Assembly: GCA_016185705.1 (NCBI GenBank)
Contig: JACPMZ010000007.1
Coordinates: 1 to 64,000 of the forward strand
Reading direction: 5' to 3'
Length of the DNA stretch: 64,000 bases
DNA from: Candidatus Woesearchaeota archaeon
GTDB taxonomy: Archaea; Nanobdellota; Nanobdellia; Woesearchaeales; UBA10216
Below the pieces are notes generated by a model. That model searched no databases. It was not told where the DNA came from and saw only the letters and a program-made list of their open reading frames with translations. The position numbers and the translations under genes were made by a program. Each line of letters opens with the position of its first letter. Position 1 is the stretch's first letter. Below, piece by piece: positions 17,501 through 26,800 of the stretch.

Positions 17501-18085
17501 ATGAAAAAAGCTGAATTCGTGTACAGGGAAATTCTGTACAGTGCGATTGAAAAGAAAAACAGAAACCTTACGCAGTCGTATTTAGCTGCGGCTCTGAAAA
17601 TATCCCTGAGCACAGTAAATTTGGCGTTGAAGCCATTGGTCAGGATGAACGCTGTAAGAATCAGGAAAATGGGTTTCGATGCAATAGACCCAAAAAAAAT
17701 CCTTTATTACTGGGCGTCCATAAGAAACATTGAGAAGGACATAATATTTTCAACAAGAGTTGCGGAGCCAGTTAAAAGCATAGAAAAGCAGATGCCTGAT
17801 GACGCAGTTTTTACAGCATTTTCTGCCTACAAGTTTAAATACAGAGACGTGCCTGCAGATTACTCGGAAGTTTACGTTTATGGCTCTGACAGCATTAGGA
17901 AAAGATGGCCGCAAAACAGCAATGCTCCCAACCTGTTTGTGCTGAAAAAAGACAGCAGCATAGACAAATACGGCAAAACAGCTACAACAGCCAACCTGTT
18001 TGTGGATTTGTGGAATCTGCGTCAGTGGTATGCCAAAGATTTTCTAAACGCATTGGAGGCAAAAATTGGCAGAATTCTGGAATAG
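17501..18085 (+). CDS. HTH protein, antitoxin-like (AbiEi-type arrangement)
   Basis: A 194-residue protein with an N-terminal winged helix (NRNLTQSYLAAALKISLSTVNLALKPLVRM). The middle and C-terminus (VFTAFSAYKFKYRDVPADYSEVYVYGSD; ANLFVDLWNLRQWYAKDFLNALEAKI) resemble the effector domain of type IV antitoxins of the AbiEi sort, but I cannot assign the family firmly. It overlaps the following nucleotidyltransferase gene by 20 nt. The operator immediately upstream fits autoregulation. An alternative is a regulator of an unrelated nucleotidyltransferase. Confidence 0.65.
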   Translation: MKKAEFVYREILYSAIEKKNRNLTQSYLAAALKISLSTVNLALKPLVRMNAVRIRKMGFDAIDPKKILYYWASIRNIEKDIIFSTRVAEPVKSIEKQMPDDAVFTAFSAYKFKYRDVPADYSEVYVYGSDSIRKRWPQNSNAPNLFVLKKDSSIDKYGKTATTANLFVDLWNLRQWYAKDFLNALEAKIGRILE

Positions 18086-18689
18086 CTTGCTGACTGAGAA
18101 AAGCTGGAACATACTGACTGATTTAGCCAGGGAGCCCTTTGACTTTATCCTGATAGGCGGCTGGGCGGCATACATGTGGACAAAGCTGCACAAGAGCAAG
18201 GACATAGACATTGCCCTGACCGACATTAAAGCCCTGGAATATCTGAAACAGAGGCACAACCTGAAAAAGAATGACCGGCTCAACAAATATGAAATAGCAT
18301 TTGATGAAATTGACGTTGACATTTACGTTTCCCATTACTCCAAGCTATCGCTGCCCGTAGAGGATTTAAAATCGCTTTCCATACGCAAGGAAGGAATGTC
18401 CGTAATCATTCCAGAAGCGCTGCTCATATTAAAACAAGGCGCAGAACTGGACAGAAAGGATTCAGTAAGGGGCACAAAGGACAGAATAGACATAGCAGCC
18501 CTTCTGTGCTTTACAGCAATCAACTGGAAACTTTATTCATCGCTGCTCAAAAACTACAAGCTTGACCATTTCCGTGCCAGATTAAAAACCATAGTTGGCA
18601 GTTTTCAAGACTATGGGTATCTGGACCTAAATCCCAGAGAATACAAGCTGAAAAAGCAGAAAATTCTTGAACGAATCTCCGCAATATAA
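18066..18689 (+). CDS. Nucleotidyltransferase-fold protein, toxin-like (AbiEii-type)
   Basis: A 207-residue DNA polymerase beta-like nucleotidyltransferase. FDFILIGGWAAYMWTKLHKSKDIDIAL carries the GG-x9-D-x-D pattern, with a third acidic strand at IDVDIYVSHYS. The C-terminal half is helical (KDRIDIAALLCF). In AbiE-like systems such enzymes modify nucleotides or tRNA to stop growth; here that role is inferred from fold and partner. The track start is TTG at 18066; TTG 18087 is also possible, and no ATG precedes the fold. Confidence 0.7.
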   Translation: MAEFWNSLLTEKSWNILTDLAREPFDFILIGGWAAYMWTKLHKSKDIDIALTDIKALEYLKQRHNLKKNDRLNKYEIAFDEIDVDIYVSHYSKLSLPVEDLKSLSIRKEGMSVIIPEALLILKQGAELDRKDSVRGTKDRIDIAALLCFTAINWKLYSSLLKNYKLDHFRARLKTIVGSFQDYGYLDLNPREYKLKKQKILERISAI

Positions 18690-18761
18690 CAGCACAGTTG
18701 CGGATATTACTGCCTGCAGAGCTGCATGTTCCCCGGTTCCTTAGCACAATCTGTTATTTGC

Positions 18762-18812
18762 GCTTTCTTTTCCCCTGGCTTCGCAAAGTTGAGGGAGGGA
18801 CAAAAAGGAAGC
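18762..18812. repeat. Hairpin repeat H6, degenerate
   Basis: GCTTTCTTTTCCCCTGGCTTCGCAAAGTTGAGGGAGGGACAAAAAGGAAGC keeps the C-rich/G-rich core, the CTTCGCAAAG loop seen in H3 and complementary outer ends, but with several mismatches. It looks like a decaying copy. Confidence 0.55.
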
Positions 18813-18921
18813 TCGCGAAAACAGGAGAAGGGTAAGCCGAGCCGCACGCAACTATGCTTTCCACCACCGAAATCTATATAAACATCTTCTTGCGCTAATG
18901 GCAGGATTCGGGGTGGTAACA

Positions 18922-19035
18922 ATGAAGGAAAAAATGGAGCTAATTGAAGACCTAAAGTCAAGAATCATGGCCTACGGCCACATACAAGACGAGCAGATAG
19001 CCATGGACATAGCAAGAAAGTGGGCTGCTGCTTAG
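18922..19035 (+). CDS. Small hypothetical protein (37 aa)
   Basis: The reading frame (MKEKMELIEDLKSRIMAYGH and onward) is below the track's cutoff. It has a proper TATA box (AATCTATATAAAC, 18871-18883) and a GGGGTGGT ribosome-binding site 4-5 nt before ATG 18922, and a T-rich run after the stop. An in-frame ATG at 18898 would add eight residues but probably lies at or before the transcript start. The predicted product is an amphipathic helix. No family is recognised. Confidence 0.5.
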   Translation: MKEKMELIEDLKSRIMAYGHIQDEQIAMDIARKWAAA

Positions 19036-19093
19036 TTTTTTGATTTTTCTTTTGCAAATTTTTCTGCTGCATAAACATAATTAAATCAGTCTT

Positions 19094-19187
19094 AAATAAT
19101 GGAAGACATAAGCAACGCATATGAAATGCCATGCCTTCCAAACTTTAGCTGAGGAAAATGAATATGCGAAAATATTGTCCTCAACTA
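19094..19187 (+). repeat. Repeat C, copy 1
   Basis: This 94-bp segment matches 45064-45156 (AAATAATGGAAG, then ATGCCTTCCAAACTTTA, then AATATGCGAAA, then CCTCAACTA). It contains a possible stem TGAGGA/TCCTCA enclosing AATAT-GCGAAA-ATATT. Both copies also allow a short open frame (CHAFQTLAEENEYAK here, CYAFQTLIEENKYAK there), but the substitutions are not mainly synonymous, so coding is unproven. Confidence 0.6.
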
Positions 19188-19234
19188 AAAAAAGAAAACA
19201 ATATATAGTAGTGAATTAAGAAAACAGCTTGGTA

Positions 19235-19744
19235 ATGATAATGTCCCGCAAAGCCCAGGCAGCAATGGAATTCTTAATGACATACGGCTGGGCTATAATG
19301 GTTGTTCTGATTGTCATCGGTGCGCTGGCATATTTTGGAGTATTGAATCCGAGTTCATTGGTTCCTGAGAGGTGCTCATTAACCATACCATTTGACTGCC
19401 GGGCAGCGTCAGCTACTGATGCCGGATTCGGCGCAGCAGATGATATAATAGCGCTGTCAGTCTACAATGTCGGGACAAGGGATTTGACAGTAACACAGGC
19501 AACTTTCTCATCAGACCTTCTAAGCGCAGACTGCGTACACATTCCAGCAACGCCATACAACATCAATTCCGGCTCCACTGATCAGGAAACAATTGCCTCG
19601 GTAGCTACTGACAACTGCGAGTTCAATAACAACGCCATCGGAAGGAAAGCCAAGATTGCGGTTGAAATACTATACAATTACAACGATGCTCCAGGCATAA
19701 TAAACGCCATGAACGGCGAAATCGTAGCAGCCGTGCAGGGTTAA
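19235..19744 (+). CDS. Class III prepilin (minor pilin)
   Basis: About 169 residues with the class III signal RKAQAAMEFLMTYGWAIMVVLIVIGALAYFG, then NPSSLVPERCSLTIPFDC and a beta-rich head with further cysteines (DCVHIPA, DNCEFNN). The prepilin peptidase would cut before QAAME. It is a paralogue of the next gene and of the N-termini of both LamG prepilins. The start is ATG 19235 or 19241; the TTG at 19229 in the track is unlikely. The weaker upstream region suggests lower expression than its neighbour. Confidence 0.88.
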   Translation: MIMSRKAQAAMEFLMTYGWAIMVVLIVIGALAYFGVLNPSSLVPERCSLTIPFDCRAASATDAGFGAADDIIALSVYNVGTRDLTVTQATFSSDLLSADCVHIPATPYNINSGSTDQETIASVATDNCEFNNNAIGRKAKIAVEILYNYNDAPGIINAMNGEIVAAVQG

Positions 19745-19795
19745 GGTTTCAAACAAATGACGCATGATAGTCTATACCAGTATCCAAAAATTACC

Positions 19796-19867
19796 GAAAA
19801 GTTTATATACTACCCTCACCAAAATCACTGTAAGCAATACTAATTAATAAAAAATAAAAAAGGTGGT
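19796..19867 (+). promoter_or_regulatory. Strong promoter and RBS of the main pilin gene
   Basis: CCGAAAAGTTTATATACTAC gives a purine-rich BRE followed by a textbook TATA box (19801-19810). The ribosome-binding site AAAGGTGGTG at 19859-19868 lies 6 nt before the ATG, leaving a leader of about 45 nt. A very similar box, CGAAAGATTTATATACTAC, precedes the large surface protein at 52712. Confidence 0.75.
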
Positions 19868-19873
19868 GTTTAA

Positions 19874-20371
19874 ATGTTCAAGAAAGCTCAGGCAGCAATG
19901 GAATTCTTAATGACGTATGGATGGGCCATACTCGTAGTTCTGGTTGTTATCGGTGCGCTTGCATACTTCGGCGTATTGAACCCAAGCTCATTAGTGCCTG
20001 AAAGATGCGCATTGACGCTGCCATTTGACTGCAGAGGGGCCAATGCGGTGATTGATGCTGCTGGTGATGATGCGATCACCTTAGCAGTCAACAATGTAGG
20101 AACAAGGGACATTACAGTATACGATGTTACGTTTTCATCAACAGCTTTGACAGCTGACTGCACATATTATGGTCCGGTTGGTGTGGCAGCAAATACTGTT
20201 ACGCCTGTTAGTTTGAACACAATCGGTAATCTATCATCAAACTGTGAATTCGCAGCAAATACAGCCGGAGACAAAACCAAACTGTCCGCATCAATACGTT
20301 ATGTCTACGATGATGCAGCTACAATAACCAACCAAATGGTTGGCGAAGTAGTAACCACAGTACAGGGCTAA
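19874..20371 (+). CDS. Class III prepilin (probable major pilin)
   Basis: A 165-residue prepilin: KKAQAAMEFLMTYGWAILVVLVVIGALAYFG, then NPSSLVPERCALTLPFDC and a small beta-rich head with paired cysteines (ADCTYYG, SNCEFAA). The signals around it are the strongest of the pilin set: a consensus BRE/TATA, a near-perfect GGTGG ribosome-binding site and a tight terminator. I infer that it is the main structural subunit, assembled by a TadA/FlaI-type motor such as the one at 6675. N-terminal identity with the 19235 gene is high, while the heads differ. Confidence 0.9.
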   Translation: MFKKAQAAMEFLMTYGWAILVVLVVIGALAYFGVLNPSSLVPERCALTLPFDCRGANAVIDAAGDDAITLAVNNVGTRDITVYDVTFSSTALTADCTYYGPVGVAANTVTPVSLNTIGNLSSNCEFAANTAGDKTKLSASIRYVYDDAATITNQMVGEVVTTVQG

Positions 20372-20417
20372 ACTCAGCAACAGCTGAGTAATTTTTTCTT
20401 TTTTACTTCTTTTTTCT
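20372..20417 (+). terminator. Hairpin plus T-tract after the main pilin gene
   Basis: ACTCAGC-AACA-GCTGAGT is a perfect 7-bp stem directly after the stop codon, followed by AATTTTTTCTTTTTTAC. T-rich tracts end archaeal transcripts; the stem would also protect the pilin mRNA 3' end. Confidence 0.75.
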
Positions 20418-20615
20418 AACTTATTTTAAACCGCTGTTAAGTTTTTCGGGTCTTTGTTTTATCAGTAGTTTCCGCAGCAGCAGTGGTTGCTTTTACGACA
20501 AAAAACAAGGCGCTTTTGCTGCTACTGCACTTTACCGTATAACGCTAAAGTTCCGCAGATTCAGCAAAGCCTTAAACCAACACCTTTAAATATGCCTCTT
20601 GCCCGTTACTCTTTT

Positions 20616-23600
20616 ATGAAATCCGGGCAGGCATCCACCGAGTATGCGCTGATTGTTCTGGTGGGGCTTGCTTTGATTTTGCCTGCGGTGTTTGTTTTTT
20701 ACCAGAATGCCGGAGAGTCTTCTGAGAAGATAGACCAGGCGCAGATAGAGGCATTTGGCACCAAACTGGTTCAGAACGCTGAGCGCGTCTACGCTTTAGG
20801 GCCGCCTACAAGGATAAAGTTTGAGGAGAAGCTGCCACCGCACGTGAGCGGCATAAGCGTTTCTGAGCAGGATGGGCTGTACGTTCTTAAAATCACAACA
20901 GACACAGGGACTGTCACGAACGAATTTGCCTTTCCAACAGAAGTGCCTCTCGCAGGGGACATCCTGCCTTCGCAGCTCAGCCCCGGGCTGAAGAAAATAA
21001 CCCTTGCTGCTGCGCCTGTAATCGCAGGAAAATCCTTGGTAACTATGAATTTGAAGGAAGATGCTGCCTGCTCTGACGGGACAGCGCAGAACCAGTGCTC
21101 TACAGCCACAAATCCGGGAGCAGGGAAACAAATCGGGCTCTGCTTCAACAACGTGCTCATAGAAAACTGCCTGCAGTGCGGCTGCCAGGAAATAATAACT
21201 GGAACGCCAATACTGTGCAAGTCAGACAACACATGCAGAATCCCGAAAATAAGCTCAGTAATTCCGTTCACCGGCTCAAAAGATACAATAGTAACAATCA
21301 CAGGCACTGACTTTCTTCCTGGAGCTGCCGTAAAATTCGGCAGCGCATCAGCTGCGGTAACAAGCATTGAGGAAAATGAAATTACAGTCGTAGTTCCTGA
21401 GAAGCCATCAGGCAGCAGCATAGTGGACGTTACCGTAACAAACCCTGACGGCGGCTTCGGCACGATGGCAGCAGGATTTACATATGTGCTCAGCCCCCAC
21501 ATAACAAGCATATACCTGACCTCTGACCCCTTAGCTGCGCTGGAAGGGCCGGCAACAGGAGGAACGTCCATCACAATAACAGGTCTCCGCTTTGACCCAG
21601 CCATAACAGTAAAAGTGGGCGACAACTTTGCAACCAATGTTGTGGTTGGCTTTTTCGGGGAAGGGCAATCATCATTAACAGCAACAACGCCGGCAGGGCC
21701 TGAAGGGCAAGCTGTTATAAAATTAACAAACCCTGACGGCGGCACCACAAGCTCATCAGACTACCCAACCCGGGTATTCACAACCCAAAGCAGCTACAAC
21801 GGAAACCTTATCGCAGCAGCCCAGCTCATTGACCCCGGCTTTACCGGAACAGGCCTGGAAGCAGCAGACCTGCTGTGCAGGAACGAGGCGGGCTCAGGAA
21901 AATGGACAGCATGGCTCTCAAGCAGCAGCACCGCAGCCAAGAACAGAATAGCCGACGACAAATACATGCTGGCTTCCGGCACACTAATCGCCAGCAACAA
22001 GGCGCAGCTGCTAAATGCTGAAAGCGTCCCATTAAAATCGCCGATAATAGAAGACCGCAACGGCGAGCAATTTGTTACAGCAAGGCAGGTGTGGACAGGA
22101 ACATACCCAAACGGCTTACCAACCAAATATCATTGCAACAACTGGCAGTCAGGAACCGGCAGCTACGCCGCATTCTACGGCAACAACTTCCAGTCAAATG
22201 CAAAATGGACATATAATTTTGATCCTGCAGCAGACTCATATCCAGACAGCTGCGACAAGCTTAAGCACCTGTACTGCATTGAAAATCGTGAGGAATTTAC
22301 ATACGCAGTAATACCCTCCATAACCCAGACCATACCTGCAACAGCGCTTGAACTGGGCGGGCAGAGCATAACAATCAGGGGCAGCAGCTTTGCTGATACG
22401 CCTGCGGTAACATTCGGAGGAACGCCGGCAGCCGCAACATTTGTTGACAGCACTGAGATAACAGCAGTCGTGCCGGCAGGAACAGGGACAGTAGACCTTA
22501 CAGTAACGAATCCAAACGGCAAATCAGCCACCGCAGCATTCACATACAACAAGCACCGCATATTCGTAACATCGCAGGCATTCAGCGGAGACTTAATAAC
22601 AGAAGCAGCAGCCTTCGGATACTCAGGAACAAATCCGCTGGCAGCTGCTGACAAAATATGCCAGGGACTGGCAGACAATGCACAGCTCAGCAGCAGATGG
22701 GCAGCGTGGCTGTCAGACAGCGAAGCAGATGCCAAAGACCGCGTTCTCGACGTAGAGTACACGCAGCTTCCGGGAGCGCCTGTCGCAGCAAGCAAAGCAG
22801 CGCTGCTGAACACCATAGCAGTGTCGCTGGAAAATCCGATAAACATAGACGAGACAGGAAATCCAACGACAGACTTTGTGTGGACAGGAACATTCCACAC
22901 CGGCAGCGCAGACACAACCGTATGCGGCGACTGGGCTTCACTGGCGCTTACAGGCACAACAGGATACAGCTTCAACGAAAACCCTGCATGGACTGATGCA
23001 GCAGACGCAGCATGCTCAGCAGACAAGCGCATCTACTGCGCTGAAAGAAGCCAAAGCATAAGCACGCCAACCATAACTGCTGTCAACCCTGCAAACGTCC
23101 AGCAGAGCGGCGGTGAAGAAATCACAATAACAGGCACAGGATTTGTCAACGAGCCAACTGTAAAGATTGGCGGCGTGCAGCTTGATCCGGCTGCGGTAAC
23201 ATTTGTCAGCAGCACGAAGCTTACTGCTATAACGCCGCCGCACGCAGGCGGACAGGTTGATGTAGTGGCAAGGAATCCTGACTCAGGATATGCAAAGCTT
23301 GCTGAAGGACTTAACTACATAATACTGCCTGCAATCAGCAGCATAAGCCCGGGCGGCGGCTACCTGTACGAGGCAACGCCTGTAACCATAACAGGCACAG
23401 GATTCAGCAGCCCGACGGTAAAGTTCAGGCACCCCAACGGAGTAACCGCATCAGGAACGGTAAATGACTACAGCAGCACCCAGATACACGCAACAACGCC
23501 GAGGTGGATAGACGAAACCAAATCAAAGCAAATACAGCAGGCAACATTCCAGGCGGACGTAATAATAACCAACGCTGACACCGGCCAGGCAATCCTGGAA

Positions 23601-23669
23601 AACGGATTCACGTTCCAATACGACAAGCAGGTGTGCGAACAGGTCTTTGGCGTCGGCAGCTGCCCGTAA
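20616..23669 (+). CDS. Giant class III prepilin adhesin with TIG and DUF1554 domains (1017 aa)
   Basis: It begins MKSGQASTEYALIVLVGLALI, a class III signal (cut before QASTE). A membrane-proximal domain (about 30-150, IEAFGTKLVQNAERVYALGPPTR) and a Cys-rich hook (CFNNVLIENCLQCGCQE) are shared with the next gene. The ectodomain then reads TIG-TIG-DUF1554-TIG-DUF1554-TIG-TIG; DUF1554 units show W.AWLS, VWTG or WTG, C..W and YC.E. IPT/TIG domains are Ig-like stalk modules. TATA box CTTTAAATATG (20583-20593) places the transcript start near 20616, so I reject the track's extension to 20487. The protein is probably a pilus-tethered adhesin. Confidence 0.85.
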   Translation: MKSGQASTEYALIVLVGLALILPAVFVFYQNAGESSEKIDQAQIEAFGTKLVQNAERVYALGPPTRIKFEEKLPPHVSGISVSEQDGLYVLKITTDTGTVTNEFAFPTEVPLAGDILPSQLSPGLKKITLAAAPVIAGKSLVTMNLKEDAACSDGTAQNQCSTATNPGAGKQIGLCFNNVLIENCLQCGCQEIITGTPILCKSDNTCRIPKISSVIPFTGSKDTIVTITGTDFLPGAAVKFGSASAAVTSIEENEITVVVPEKPSGSSIVDVTVTNPDGGFGTMAAGFTYVLSPHITSIYLTSDPLAALEGPATGGTSITITGLRFDPAITVKVGDNFATNVVVGFFGEGQSSLTATTPAGPEGQAVIKLTNPDGGTTSSSDYPTRVFTTQSSYNGNLIAAAQLIDPGFTGTGLEAADLLCRNEAGSGKWTAWLSSSSTAAKNRIADDKYMLASGTLIASNKAQLLNAESVPLKSPIIEDRNGEQFVTARQVWTGTYPNGLPTKYHCNNWQSGTGSYAAFYGNNFQSNAKWTYNFDPAADSYPDSCDKLKHLYCIENREEFTYAVIPSITQTIPATALELGGQSITIRGSSFADTPAVTFGGTPAAATFVDSTEITAVVPAGTGTVDLTVTNPNGKSATAAFTYNKHRIFVTSQAFSGDLITEAAAFGYSGTNPLAAADKICQGLADNAQLSSRWAAWLSDSEADAKDRVLDVEYTQLPGAPVAASKAALLNTIAVSLENPINIDETGNPTTDFVWTGTFHTGSADTTVCGDWASLALTGTTGYSFNENPAWTDAADAACSADKRIYCAERSQSISTPTITAVNPANVQQSGGEEITITGTGFVNEPTVKIGGVQLDPAAVTFVSSTKLTAITPPHAGGQVDVVARNPDSGYAKLAEGLNYIILPAISSISPGGGYLYEATPVTITGTGFSSPTVKFRHPNGVTASGTVNDYSSTQIHATTPRWIDETKSKQIQQATFQADVIITNADTGQAILENGFTFQYDKQVCEQVFGVGSCP

Positions 23670-23748
23670 GCATTGCCTGCTTTTTATTGCATCCAACTGC
23701 ATTCCATCTGCTGCGCTCTGCTTTCTTCCCTAACGTAATTACTTTGCA

Positions 23749-23791
23749 CTGCTTTTTCCCTCCCCCTTAAGTTTAAGGGGAAAAAAAGCAG
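23749..23791. repeat. Hairpin repeat H7
   Basis: CTGCTTTTTCCCTCCCCCTT pairs with AAGGGGAAAAAAAGCAGC, with a few bulges. ATTACTTTGCACTGCTTTTTCCC matches the left arm of H2 almost exactly, and TATTGAAAAGGG just downstream (23803) may be a worn family A end. It separates the two giant adhesin genes. Confidence 0.65.
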
Positions 23792-23893
23792 CGTATTGTA
23801 TTGAAAAGGGAAACATAGCGCAGCAGCACCGCACCAGCGGCAATCGGCGAGAGCCACCAACAACCTTAAATACTAAAAAATCTGCAGATTATC

Positions 23894-26800
23894 ATGCCAA
23901 AAAGAGGGCAGGCAGCGATGGAGTATTTCATTATCACGGCAGTTCTGACTGCAATAATAATTCCGACAACCGTGCTCTTCTACAACTATGCGAGCGAAAT
24001 ATCGGAAGGAATTGACAAATCCAAGATAGAAAAATTCGGGAATGACATAATTAACGCGGCAGAAACAGTATATTATCTTGGGCCGCCGTCAAGGATAGTG
24101 CTGCAGCTGGAGCTGCCTGACAGGGTGCAGTCAATCACCGTGGAAGAAGACAGCGGCGTGCACATTCTGAAAATATCAGCAGCCGGCTCATCCGGCATCT
24201 CGGATTTCACATTCCCCACAGATGTAACCATCCAGGGCAACTTTGAGGGTTACCTGAGCAAAGGAACCAAGAGAGCAAGGGTAGAGGCAGTCTCTCTGGC
24301 AGGAGGAAGAAAGCTTGTAACCGTAAACATGGCCAGCTCACAGCAATGCATTGACGACACGCCGCATGACAGCTGCTCAACAGCTCCGAATTACTGCTTC
24401 AACGGCATCCTTATAGAGCACTGCATCCAGTGCGGATGCCCCGGCGGCCTGACATGCAAGCCGGACAGCACCTGCCTCATACCGGAAATTGACACAATAA
24501 CGCCGGCAATCGGCACACGGCTGGGCGGAACAGAAGTGAGCATAACAGGCGAAGACTTCCTGGCAGGAATAGCTGTTAAGTTTGGAACGCAGGAAGCAGC
24601 AGCATCTCTCAGCGGCAACACCATAACTGCAACAGCGCCGCCGTCAGTTGGCGGCGCATTAGGAGCGGTTGACATAACCGTCACCAACACAGACGGCGGC
24701 TCAGGCACAGCAGCAGGTGGGTATACGTATGTAACCGCTCCGAGAATTGACGATGTTGAGATTACAGGAGACCCTGCTGCTCCTGTTGAAGGCACAAGCG
24801 CAGGCGGCACATCAATAACAATAACCGGCGAGGATTTCATGGCTGGAGCGCAGGTAAAGGTAGGGGGAAATCCGGCAGCAGGCGTAACAGTCAGCGGCAA
24901 CACCATCACAGCAACCACGCCGCAAGGGCCTGCCGGGCTTCAGGACATAGAAGTAATAAACCCTGACGGCGGCTCATCAATGGAAGCCGCAGCAGCCGTG
25001 TTCATAACTTCACAGCAATATTCAGGCGATTTGGTGACAGCTGCCAAAGCAATAGACCCGCAGTTTGCCGGAAACGGCCTGGCAGCAGGCAGCTTAATCT
25101 GCCAGAATGAAGCAGGTGCAGAAAACATAGGCGGCAGGTGGGCAGCGTGGCTGTCAGACAGCTTTGTTAGCGCAAAGGACAGAATCAGCAGCAGGCCATA
25201 CCACAAAATGGACGCTGCTACAACCAAAGTAGCTGACAATCTCAACGACCTTACTGACGGCGCAATCAGCAGCGAAATAGATTATCATGCCAACGGCGAA
25301 ATCGCGCTTGGAACAATAAATGCATTCACAGCAACAGAAGGCAGCGGAACCGCAAATTCAAACAACTGCAACGACTGGATAGACAGCACAGCATCCTATT
25401 CAGGAGTGTACGGCATTCTTTCAACAACAGAATCCTGGACAAACAGCGCAGCAGGAACATGCGATACTGCAAGACGGCTTTACTGCTTCCAGAACTCAAG
25501 GGCAGCGTTCAGGTATATTGGGACAACGCCGACAGTAACAGGAATAAACCCGAACATAGGCCCAAGCAACGGCGGAACTTCTGTAACGATAACAGGAACT
25601 GAGTTCCTGGCAAGCCCTGCTCCGCAGGTAATGATAGGAACAGGACAGGCAACCAACGTGGTTGTTCAGGATGCCAATACGCTGCAGGCAGTCACAGGCG
25701 CTGCAACACCAGGGCTTGTTGACGTAGCAGTAACCAACGGCGACGGCGGCTCAGCGACGCTCATTGACGGATTTACGTACACTTATCCGCCGAGCGTAAC
25801 CACTGTGATTCCAGACAACGGGCAGGCAAGCGGCGGCACTGACATATCAATAACCGGAGACAACTTTGTAACAGGAGCAACCGTAAAAATAGGGCAGCTT
25901 GGAGAGTCATGGAGCGAATCAGTAACAATACCTGAGCTTGCCAAGCGCTCATTCCCCGGCATAGCAGTTTACAACGCAAAACTGTGGATACTCGGCGGGC
26001 ACATAGGATACTTTGCCAGCGACGTATGGAGCTCAACCGACGGGAAAACGTGGCAGAAGGAAACTGCAGCAGCCCAATGGCAGGGCAGGGATTTTCCTGC
26101 AGCTGTGGTTCACAACAACAAAATATGGGTTATGGGCGGAAGGACCAATAACCTGCTGCTGAATGACGTGTGGAGCAGCGCTGACGGCATAACGTGGCAG
26201 CAGGAAACTGCAACAGCGCAATGGAAGAAAAGGTATGGGCATGCAGCCGTAACATTTGGCGGAAAGATGTGGGTTATGGGCGGAATAGACCAGAACAGCC
26301 AGCGGCTGAACGACGTGTGGAGCAGCGCTGACGGCATAACATGGAAGCAGGAAACTGCAGCAGCGCAATGGAAGGGAAGGCATGCGCCTGCAGCAGCATT
26401 TGCCGGAAAGATGTGGATACTCGGCGGACAGGACAACAACGGCAATTCATTAAAGGATGTTTACAGCAGCTCTGACGGCATTGCGTGGACAAAAGAAAAA
26501 GATGCTGCGTGGGCTGCGCGGTTCGCGCACACTGCTGCTGTATTTGACAGCAAATTATGGGTTACAGCAGGATTCAGCACCGATGGCTGGGAAAGCGATG
26601 TGTGGTACAGCGAAGACGGCACAAACTGGGCGGAAGCAGCGAATACTGCAGCGTGGCCCAAGCGCATTGGGCACGCATCAGCAGCTTTTGACAACAAGCT
26701 CTGGGTTATAAACGGCTTCGCCTTCCCCAAGTTAAGGGATGTGTGGTATACAACTTACGGCGTTGCAGCAACCGATGCGGCTGTAACAAGCCCGAATGCA

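Noticed and set aside
20487-20615. N-terminal extension of the 1060-aa ORF
   Set aside because: The class III signal must be N-terminal, and the TATA box lies inside the extension, so the start is ATG 20616.
20789-21748. Long antisense ORFs inside the TIG genes (also 22175-23032 and 52777-53688, minus strand)
   Set aside because: They mirror strongly coding plus-strand genes, have Val/Ser/Pro-rich translations typical of reverse-frame shadows, and lack TATA or RBS signals.
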